A stretch of 29,179 nt of DNA. Origin: a virus. The translations under genes were made by a program, and so were the position numbers. Of the stretch, positions 24,421 to 29,179 are shown one piece after another (within the stretch, counting starts at the first letter, position 1; each line of letters opens with the position of its first letter). The stretch lies in the IMG/VR virus record IMGVR_UViG_3300009703_000077, positions 1-29,179 of that record; one strand, given 5' to 3'. A model generated the notes under the pieces. That model ran no database searches. It was not told the DNA's origin and saw only the letters and a program-made list of their open reading frames with translations.

Positions 24421-25033
24421 CTTTATAACACTTCTCCACAGCCATATATATTGTGTCTGTGAGGTTTTCTTGACCCCACTTTTCTTTCAATCCTGCGACC
24501 ATTTCCTGAAATACTGGCTCTGTTTCTTGTGTTAAAAAGATATTGACCATACGGACATTGCTCGTTTGTATATCGTCAAAGTCAGCAATATTAGTTTCTG
24601 TTATTATTTCTTCTGGTTCTGTGAACTCTATTAAGTTTTCAGTTAATTTTTCTATTTCTCTAAAATCAAATCCAGTTAAATCCATATCAAAATTAGCTTC
24701 TGCTAGTTTCGCAAATTCTTCTGATAACATTTCTGTGTCCCACTCAGACGAGTCTTGGCTTTTGTTGTCCATTATCCTGTAAGCAGTTTTTTGTGCTTCT
24801 GTCAGACCTTTTGCTATATGAACAGGTACTTCTTCCATTTCCAACAATCTTGCAGCTTTAATTCTAGTGTGCCCTGCTAGTATCACATTTTCTTCATCTA
24901 CGATAATCGGCACTTTCCAACCGACTTCTTTGATGCTCATAATAACTTTCTCAACAGACTCTTTATTTATACGAGGGTTATTCTCATATTCTTTTAATGC
25001 CTCTGTTTTCATCATTTGAACATCGTATGCCAT
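24407..25033 (-). CDS. ParB-like N-terminal domain protein
   Basis: The frame is open to 25057, but ATG at 25033 is chosen because it follows GGAG at a good distance and lies one base after the regulator stop, giving 208 aa. Residues 5-85 form a ParB/Srx-like domain: ALKEYENNPRINKESVEKVI, then IIVDEENVILAGHTRIKAAR with the GHTR motif at 54-57. The rest is acidic and helical. Known members bind or hydrolyse nucleotides or cut DNA, and ParB-like genes are frequent beside phage base-modification genes. It may link the modification machinery to DNA. It is not a partition system: no ParA is present. Confidence 0.85.
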   Translation of the reverse strand: MAYDVQMMKTEALKEYENNPRINKESVEKVIMSIKEVGWKVPIIVDEENVILAGHTRIKAARLLEMEEVPVHIAKGLTEAQKTAYRIMDNKSQDSSEWDTEMLSEEFAKLAEANFDMDLTGFDFREIEKLTENLIEFTEPEEIITETNIADFDDIQTSNVRMVNIFLTQETEPVFQEMVAGLKEKWGQENLTDTIYMAVEKCYKDESL

Positions 25034-25034
25034 A

Positions 25035-25244
25035 TTATTTCTCCAAATAAAAATCATTGGGCGACACTTGTTCTTTGGTCGCTATGTAGATTATGTTTAA
25101 TTCCTTCTTTCTAGGTATGCGTTGACCTAGAATGTATTTAGCTAATGTGCCTTGTGGTAGCGTGTGCCCTGTTTGCTCTTTCACTTCTTTTATAAAGGCA
25201 GACTGGGTGTATTTATTGTCTTTTAAATATTCTGTTAAAGTCAT
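25035..25244 (-). CDS. Small Xre/Cro-like helix-turn-helix regulator
   Basis: This 69-aa protein has a helix-turn-helix over most of its length: YTQSAFIKEVKEQTG, then LPQGTLAKYILGQRIPRKKEL, followed by a short C-terminal beta/helix segment. It is the first gene of the leftward modification operon and faces the recombination arm across a 110-bp control region containing two tandem promoter-operator units. A Cro-like repressor of its own operon and of the divergent genes is the natural reading. It may also bind the ATTCC-N5-GGGTT elements elsewhere, which is untested. The last codons (LEK and stop) contain the ribosome-binding site of the ParB-like gene. Confidence 0.75.
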   Translation of the reverse strand: MTLTEYLKDNKYTQSAFIKEVKEQTGHTLPQGTLAKYILGQRIPRKKELNIIYIATKEQVSPNDFYLEK

Positions 25245-25252
25245 GTTTTCAC

Positions 25253-25309
25253 TTGCTTATATTCCAATAAGGGATTATACTTGCTTTATTCCTAAATGGA
25301 ATTATAGTT
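25253..25309. promoter_or_regulatory. Divergent control region with two tandem promoter-operator units
   Basis: On the plus strand, TTGCTT (25253-25258) is 17 bases from TATACT (25276-25281), and TTGCTT (25281-25286) is 16 bases from TATAGT (25303-25308). Each spacer contains an operator-like site: ATTCC-AATAA-GGGAT (25261-25275) and TTCC-TAAAT-GGAA (25290-25302), the latter a perfect inverted repeat. On the minus strand TATAAT (25279-25274) overlaps the first plus-strand -10 box and could serve the regulator/modification operon. The ~28-bp unit looks tandemly duplicated. Confidence 0.65.
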
Positions 25310-25354
25310 AAGAACATTAAATTCGTCAAATGATATTAAAATGAGGAGAATAAA

Positions 25355-26146
25355 ATGAACGATCCATTTCAAATTCATGAAATAGAACACCTTTCCCCAT
25401 CGTCTATCAATACTTTTATTGATGATGTGCCTATGTGGATAATGCGTTATCTTTTTAAGTACAGACATGGTGGAAATCCTGCAATGTGGAGAGGAACTGT
25501 CGTTGACCACGCTGTAGGGAACTTGTATGGCTATAATGAGAAGAATAAGCACCTAACCATACCTGAAGCGTTAAAAGAGTCTGAGAGAGAGTTTAAGACG
25601 CTTAAACACTACTGTAAAAAAGAATACCCTTCACAAACGATAGACGACACAAAATATAAGCGTGAAGGAGCAACAGTAAGCACTTATGCAAAAACTGCGC
25701 TAGATTTCTATAAGAAGATGGGTAAACCTACTGCTTATCAGAAACAAGTAAACCTATTCATTGAAGATATACCTGTTCCAATTATGGGTTATATAGACCT
25801 TCAATACCAAGACATTATTAGGGATATAAAGACCACAGGTCGTTTGCCTAGTAAAGTATCTGACGCTCATGCTAGACAGGTTTCTGTCTATGCTAAAGCA
25901 GAAGGATGTTCGCCAGTATTAGACTATGTCTATGTTTCATCTAAGGGAAACGAAGTTGTTACTAGACCTGTTGATAATGTTGATGAACATATAAATGTGG
26001 TAAGAAAAGTATCATTAGCAATAATGAATTTCTTATCTTTTTCAAATGATAAATATGTTTTAGCACAATCTGTTTATCCAAATTTTGACGATTGGAAATG
26101 GTCAGAAGATGAAATCAAATTCGCTAAAACAATATGGAGTAAATAA
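25355..26146 (+). CDS. PD-(D/E)XK nuclease of RecB/Cas4-like exonuclease type
   Basis: This 263-aa protein carries the motifs of RecB-family nucleases in order: LSPSSINTF near the start, RGTVVDHAVG (His52), GYIDLQYQD (Asp148), IIRDIKTTGR (Asp157, Lys159), and HARQVSVYA (Gln175, Tyr179). These form the metal site of PD-(D/E)XK exonucleases. The gene is followed one base later by a single-strand annealing-type protein, the usual exonuclease/annealase pairing of phage recombination systems, so it probably resects double-stranded ends. ATGAGGAG precedes the start. Two tandem promoters at 25253-25309 would drive it. Confidence 0.85.
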   Translation: MNDPFQIHEIEHLSPSSINTFIDDVPMWIMRYLFKYRHGGNPAMWRGTVVDHAVGNLYGYNEKNKHLTIPEALKESEREFKTLKHYCKKEYPSQTIDDTKYKREGATVSTYAKTALDFYKKMGKPTAYQKQVNLFIEDIPVPIMGYIDLQYQDIIRDIKTTGRLPSKVSDAHARQVSVYAKAEGCSPVLDYVYVSSKGNEVVTRPVDNVDEHINVVRKVSLAIMNFLSFSNDKYVLAQSVYPNFDDWKWSEDEIKFAKTIWSK

Positions 26147-26147
26147 A

Positions 26148-26825
26148 ATGAACGATACATTATTAAATTGTATAAGTGAGATAGCTAACCTTACCAACGC
26201 TGATAAGGTTAATATCAAAGGCAAGTTCTACACTACTGTTGACACTAGGGTAGATATTTTTAGAAAACATTTCGGCACGAATGCTTTTGTTCTAACCGAA
26301 ATAGTCACTGACGACCTAGAGCGTGTTGTTGTGAAAGCTACAATATCGGTTAAAAACGATGGTGTATATCACGAGATAGGAACTGGTTTTGCAGAAGAAT
26401 TCAGAGGTGTAGGAATGGTCAATAAGACATCTGCCTTAGAAAACTGCGAAACATCTGCTATCGGCAGAGCATTAGCTTCTTGTGGTCTTGGTGGTGGTGC
26501 GTATGCTTCCTCTTTTGAAGTTGACAATGCTATTAATAACAAAGAAGAAGCACCTGACCTTTCTAGTGGTTATGTGTTAAGACGACCAAGCGGAACTGTA
26601 TTGCAACATTGTGTTGATGAAAAGTTGTTCCTTAAGACTTTGAGAGAGTTTTTAGGCGACCCAACAAATGACGAACACAGAGCATTATATGAAACTAATG
26701 CTAGTGAGATACAAAAAGCGTCCGAACACGCTACATTAAAGAAAGATAAAGATGCCTATGCAAAACTCATCTCTCTTTATGATGATGCGAACCAAGCACC
26801 AGAAGAAAATGAACAAAGCAAATAG
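26148..26825 (+). CDS. Rad52/ERF-like single-strand annealing protein (putative)
   Basis: An upstream in-frame start exists, but ATG at 26148 follows the nuclease stop by one base with GGAG eight bases before it, giving 225 aa. Residues 20-135 contain KGKFYTTVDTRVDIFRKHFG, VVVKATISVKNDG, and SALENCETSAIGRALASCGL followed by GGGAYASSFEV. The ETSAIGRALA and GG-AYAS elements are typical of phage ERF/Rad52-like annealases. The C-terminal third is charged and helical. With the adjacent nuclease it would form a recombination pair. The exact family is not certain; a ssDNA-binding protein is the alternative. Confidence 0.68.
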   Translation: MNDTLLNCISEIANLTNADKVNIKGKFYTTVDTRVDIFRKHFGTNAFVLTEIVTDDLERVVVKATISVKNDGVYHEIGTGFAEEFRGVGMVNKTSALENCETSAIGRALASCGLGGGAYASSFEVDNAINNKEEAPDLSSGYVLRRPSGTVLQHCVDEKLFLKTLREFLGDPTNDEHRALYETNASEIQKASEHATLKKDKDAYAKLISLYDDANQAPEENEQSK

Positions 26826-27081
26826 CATAACTGATTATGTGTTTTTGTGTATGCGAGATGGTTCTTGGTGGACTTTTTGGGATTTGCAAAGCGTCATAAA
26901 CGACAAAACTGGCAAATTCTATGGAGAACCCTCTATATCTGCAGCTATACGAGATTTAAGGAAACAACCTTATAGAGTCAAGTATAGTTTGCCGATGTTG
27001 AGGGAAATTGTAGAAAAAAAAAGAATAACTGGTAAGAAAGGTTATAAATATAGACTTATAGTAGGAGAAGATTATGTCTGA
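26809..27081 (+). CDS. Small winged-helix-like protein (unknown)
   Basis: The frame is open from 26752, but ATG at 26809 gives a 90-aa protein with only a 17-bp overlap and is more likely. It begins MNKANSITDYVFLCMRDG and has a pattern of short helices and a basic wing: WWTFWDLQSVINDKTG, then SISAAIRDLRKQPYR, and a Lys/Arg-rich end GKKGYKYRLIVG. This suggests a winged helix-turn-helix that binds DNA. It could regulate the recombination arm or assist the annealase. No close family is recognised. Confidence 0.55.
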   Translation: MNKANSITDYVFLCMRDGSWWTFWDLQSVINDKTGKFYGEPSISAAIRDLRKQPYRVKYSLPMLREIVEKKRITGKKGYKYRLIVGEDYV

Positions 27082-27496
27082 TAAATTTGAAATGAAAAAT
27101 AATACTGGTAGTTTCTTTCACGAAACTAGCGTCACTGTGCCACGCAAGGGTAAATTCAAACTAAACGAAGTGGAGCGTTATGGTGCTATTCTTAAGTATG
27201 AGGATAGGAATGGCAACGAAAAATACGAACTAGTTCAATCTTTGGGACTATTGCATTACAACGCACCAGAAGATAAACAGCATGAACGCACCCCAGATAT
27301 TGGCGGTAAAATTACGCTTATTGACTCTGTTGATGAAAATAGCAAAGTGTTTAAGTGTGGCGGATATGCCAACCAAACACAGCAAGGTGTTGATTTCACA
27401 AAACTGTTATTCACACCTTACGATAGTGAAGGCAATTTGCAAATACCAGACCGCAAAGACAACGATGGAAATGTAGATAAAAAACCTGCATTCTGA
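27074..27496 (+). CDS. Hypothetical protein in recombination arm
   Basis: This 140-aa protein overlaps the previous gene by 8 bp and the next by 1 bp. It is polar and beta-rich: FFHETSVTVPRKGKFKLNE, KYEDRNGNEKYELVQSLG, GGKITLIDSVDENSKVFKCG. The C-terminus is acidic and Lys/Asp-rich (DRKDNDGNVDKKPAF). The strongly charged strands and acidic tail would suit a single-stranded DNA-binding protein of OB type, whose acidic tails contact partners, but no motif proves this. An AGGAGAAG ribosome-binding site precedes the ATG. Confidence 0.55.
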   Translation: MSDKFEMKNNTGSFFHETSVTVPRKGKFKLNEVERYGAILKYEDRNGNEKYELVQSLGLLHYNAPEDKQHERTPDIGGKITLIDSVDENSKVFKCGGYANQTQQGVDFTKLLFTPYDSEGNLQIPDRKDNDGNVDKKPAF

Positions 27497-27834
27497 TGAG
27501 TATAGAAACTGAGTCATGGATGCACCAAATAAGGTCTTTGGCAGAACCAATACAACAAGCGGAATATGAAGTCTTTGAAGCAGAAGCTAATGTAAAGAAA
27601 ACTATAGCTAGATTAAAGCTAGAAGCAACGCACAAAGGCAAAACCACAGTATCTGCACAAGAAGTGTATGCTGAAAATACAGAACAGCTTCATGCAGCAA
27701 GATTAAATGTTGGTCTTAAAAGAGGGCAATTAAGTGGGTTAAAGGTTAAACTAGATGCTATAAAAATTGGTTTTGAAGAATGGCGAACTAAAATGGTAAA
27801 CCATAGAGAAGAAAAAAAGAGGTATGGTGCATAA
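27496..27834 (+). CDS. Coiled-coil protein (unknown)
   Basis: This 112-aa protein starts on the last base of the previous stop (TGATG), which suggests coupled translation. It is almost entirely helical with heptad-like spacing, for example PIQQAEYEVFEAEANVKK and LHAARLNVGLKRGQLSGLK, and ends in a charged tail. It is probably a small coiled-coil oligomer. Its place in the recombination arm suggests an accessory of the annealase or nucleases, but no family is recognised and there is no catalytic motif. Confidence 0.55.
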   Translation: MSIETESWMHQIRSLAEPIQQAEYEVFEAEANVKKTIARLKLEATHKGKTTVSAQEVYAENTEQLHAARLNVGLKRGQLSGLKVKLDAIKIGFEEWRTKMVNHREEKKRYGA

Positions 27835-27843
27835 CTGATATAA

Positions 27844-28179
27844 ATGAAACCTAGTAGCGCAAAGGCGAAAGGAAGATTATTGCAACAATGGTTTGCAGAT
27901 ATGTTAGTGCGTGTCCTGAATATAAACCCAGAAGATTTAGAATCACGACCTATGGGTAGTGGCGGTGAAGATATCATACTAGGTGTTGAATCACGCAGAA
28001 AATTCCCTATGAGTATTGAGTGTAAGAACCAAGAAAGAGTTAATGTTTGGGAAGCGTATAGCCAAGCTGAAACTAATTGTAAGGGTTATGAACCTTGTTT
28101 AGTTATCAAAAGAAATCGCCATAAACCTTTAGTTGTTGTAGATGCTGAATTTTTTGTTGAGTTATTTAACGAAAAATGA
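27844..28179 (+). CDS. PD-(D/E)XK nuclease, Holliday junction resolvase-like (putative)
   Basis: This 111-aa protein has AKAKGRLLQQWFADML at the start, SRPMGSGGEDIILG (Asp43) and FPMSIECKNQE (Glu59, Lys61), followed by VWEAYSQAE. The GGEDI strand, the E-x-K strand and the following QAE helix are the layout of small Hjc-like/VSR-like PD-(D/E)XK nucleases. A junction resolvase in this recombination arm is the preferred reading; a structure-specific or nicking nuclease is possible. Its stop overlaps the ATG of the HNH gene by 4 bp (ATGA). Confidence 0.7.
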   Translation: MKPSSAKAKGRLLQQWFADMLVRVLNINPEDLESRPMGSGGEDIILGVESRRKFPMSIECKNQERVNVWEAYSQAETNCKGYEPCLVIKRNRHKPLVVVDAEFFVELFNEK

Positions 28180-28496
28180 AAGGCAGAAATCCAACAGTAG
28201 CAGAAAAGAAACACATGGACTCGGTTAGAGAACTTGGCTGTATTGTATGCAGACTACAAGGAAAAGGCATAAGACCATGCGAAATACACCACATTGAAGG
28301 CAAAACCAAACCTAACGCACACTTCTTAGTATTGCCTTTATGCTATGAGCATCATCGTATGGGTAGCGACAAAGAACCTATTAGCAGACACCCTTATAAA
28401 AAAAGATTTGTAGAAGCGTATGGGACAGAGCAAGAATTACTAAAACAAGTAGAAGAATTGCTACAAATAGATTATGCCGACACATTACCTTTTTAA
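28176..28496 (+). CDS. HNH nuclease, P1 Ref-like
   Basis: This 106-aa protein has a Cys22-x-x-Cys25 pair (GCIVCR), then CEIHHIEGK (His38-His39), PNAHFLVLPLCYEHH (His49, Cys56, His59-His60), and an Arg/Lys-rich end. This zinc-supported His-rich core matches the Ref (recombination enhancement function) type of HNH nuclease, which in phage P1 is a RecA-dependent nuclease. It is coupled to the Hjc-like gene by a 4-bp overlap. Generic phage HNH nuclease is the cautious alternative. Confidence 0.78.
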   Translation: MKGRNPTVAEKKHMDSVRELGCIVCRLQGKGIRPCEIHHIEGKTKPNAHFLVLPLCYEHHRMGSDKEPISRHPYKKRFVEAYGTEQELLKQVEELLQIDYADTLPF

Positions 28497-28535
28497 ATAC
28501 TTGCTGAAATTACTTGTTAAAATAAGCTAATTATT

Positions 28536-28576
28536 ATTCCAAAAAGGGTTGTTTTTTATCTAAAACTTGTTATAAT
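28536..28576 (+). promoter_or_regulatory. Phage promoter with ATTCC-N5-GGGTT element (copy 4)
   Basis: ATTCC (28536-28540), five bases AAAAA, then GGGTT (28546-28550). TTGTTT (28549-28554) is 16 bases from a perfect TATAAT (28571-28576). Because the -10 box lies here, the in-frame ATG at 28579 would be at or before the transcript start, so ATG at 28612 is the translation start of the following gene. Confidence 0.75.
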
Positions 28577-28611
28577 ATATGTATATAAAACATAAAATGA
28601 AGGAAAATAAA

Positions 28612-28956
28612 ATGACTAAAATTAACGATAAAATGAAAGATAAAATGAAACTAGCTGAACTTCGTTTGCGTAAGAAAATGAATAAAATAGAAGTTATTCT
28701 AGAAGCTAGAGATGAAAATGACCCAATACTTTCTAAGTATATAAACATGGGTTTTGTTAATACTCCAGAAGAAGTTGACACTCTAATTGATACTTATGCA
28801 GAGCAGTTTCTACTTTTGGTTGAGCAAAATAGCGACTTGATGTGTGATTTCGGTATGGAGATTGAACATCTAACACCATGCCCTGTAATACAGAACTGGG
28901 AAGGAAGTCATGCTATTTTGGTTAAATACCCTAATGGAAATGTTGAGATACTTTAA
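28612..28956 (+). CDS. Small acidic early protein (unknown)
   Basis: ATG at 28612 follows TGAAGGAAAATAAA, the same leader as at 15595 and 29024, and gives 114 aa. An earlier in-frame ATG at 28579 is rejected because it lies on the promoter. The N-terminus is Lys-rich and helical (NDKMKDKMKLAELRLRKKMN), and the remainder is acidic with EEVDTLIDTYAEQFLLLVEQ. The end has beta character (SHAILVKYPNGNVEIL). No family recognised. It is transcribed from its own promoter and followed immediately by another. Confidence 0.6.
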   Translation: MTKINDKMKDKMKLAELRLRKKMNKIEVILEARDENDPILSKYINMGFVNTPEEVDTLIDTYAEQFLLLVEQNSDLMCDFGMEIEHLTPCPVIQNWEGSHAILVKYPNGNVEIL

Positions 28957-28997
28957 TTCCAAAAAGGGTTGTTTTTAGTATAGATAAATGTTATAAT
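28956..28997 (+). promoter_or_regulatory. Phage promoter with ATTCC-N5-GGGTT element (copy 5)
   Basis: ATTCC (28956-28960), five bases AAAAA, then GGGTT (28966-28970). TTGTTT (28969-28974) is 17 bases from TATAAT (28992-28997). The first A is also the last base of the previous stop codon. A TTGAAGGGGAATAAAATG leader follows. It is nearly identical to the element at 28536 over the first 22 bases. Confidence 0.75.
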
Positions 28998-29023
28998 ATA
29001 AGTATAAATTGAAGGGGAATAAA

Positions 29024-29179
29024 ATGAAAAAAAATGAAGTGTTCAAAAAAATCCAAACTAAGATTTTAGAACTGATGGAAACTGAAGGTACTAATTGGAC
29101 TAAATCTTGGCTCGGTTGTGGTCGTCCGACCAACGCTATAACTAAAAGACAATACAGAGGTATGAACCACTTTTGGTTA
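29024..29179 (+). CDS. ArdC-like antirestriction / ssDNA-binding protein, N-terminal part (runs off window)
   Basis: ATG at 29024 opens a frame that stays open for 52 codons to the window end. The peptide has KKIQTKILELMETEG, NWTKSW and GRPTNAITKRQYRGMNHFW, which matches the N-terminal domain of ArdC-type proteins (formerly DUF1738), where a W..PW-like segment is followed by a GxPxNaxTxxxYRGxN motif. ArdC-type proteins bind single-stranded DNA and can counter type I restriction. The metalloprotease-like C-terminal domain, if present, lies outside the window, so only the N-terminal assignment is supported. Confidence 0.7.
   Translation, partial: MKKNEVFKKIQTKILELMETEGTNWTKSWLGCGRPTNAITKRQYRGMNHFWL

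Noticed and set aside
24407-25033. Plasmid-type ParAB partition locus
   Set aside because: No ParA ATPase and no array of parS-like repeats is visible; the neighbours are DNA modification genes.
25035-25309. Lysogeny switch of a temperate phage
   Set aside because: There is a Cro-like regulator and a divergent operator region, but no integrase, excisionase, attachment site or full-length CI-type repressor in the window. Control of early genes in a lytic phage explains it as well.
28579-28611. Earlier ATG giving 11 extra residues for the gene at 28612
   Set aside because: The ATG lies three bases after the TATAAT box, at or before the expected transcript start, and lacks a ribosome-binding site. 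The ATG at 28612 has the shared GAAGGA leader.
1-29179. tRNA genes or CRISPR arrays
   Set aside because: No cloverleaf with a conserved T-arm sequence and no regularly spaced direct repeats were noticed in the intergenic regions, all of which are shorter than about 140 bases. This is a reading by eye, not a tRNAscan result.

Overview
This is an AT-rich window from a tailed double-stranded DNA phage genome (order Caudoviricetes, HK97-type capsid). I infer an aquatic or marine host from the style of the structural and small accessory proteins, not from any marker gene. No integrase, tRNA, rRNA, insertion sequence or CRISPR array is visible. Genes are packed with 1-14 bp overlaps or zero gaps.

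Region 1 (1-15138, minus strand) is the virion operon. Read from its promoter near 15160-15188 it encodes terminase small and large subunits, portal, MuF-like head protein, prohead protease, major capsid protein and a probable head/decoration protein. A terminator-like hairpin follows, then a lysine-tailed protein, a small tail-associated protein, a giant repetitive 2325-aa fibre ending in a peptidase S74 chaperone domain, and the start of a second fibre gene that runs off the window. Tape measure, tail tube and lysis genes are not in the window.

Region 2 (15208-20046, plus strand) is an early/replication arm: small unknown genes, a metzincin-motif metalloprotein, a winged-helix replication protein and a T7-type primase-helicase.

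Region 3 (25244 down to 19952, minus strand) is the most interesting part. It is a compact eight-gene operon: Xre/Cro-like regulator, ParB-like protein, TET/JBP-family Fe(II)/2-oxoglutarate dioxygenase, class II glutamine amidotransferase, amidoligase, GNAT acyltransferase, an aGPT-Pplase-like amino acid:DNA transferase, and a P-loop kinase. Together these look like a multi-step DNA base hypermodification pathway: oxidise a 5-methyl pyrimidine in DNA, phosphorylate the hydroxymethyl group, replace the phosphate with an amine or amino acid, then amidate or acylate it. No DNA methyltransferase or hydroxymethyl-dUMP synthase is seen, so whether thymine or 5-methylcytosine is the substrate is open.

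Region 4 (25355-29179, plus strand) is a recombination/nuclease arm: RecB-like PD-(D/E)XK nuclease, Rad52/ERF-like annealing protein, winged-helix protein, Hjc-like nuclease, Ref-like HNH nuclease, small unknowns and the start of an ArdC-like gene.

A repeated 15-bp element, ATTCC-N5-GGGTT, sits at five plus-strand promoters (15208, 15517, 17309, 28536, 28956). Two variants lie in the divergent control region between the regulator and the recombination arm (25261, 25289). This suggests a phage-specific regulon tying replication, recombination and the modification operon together.
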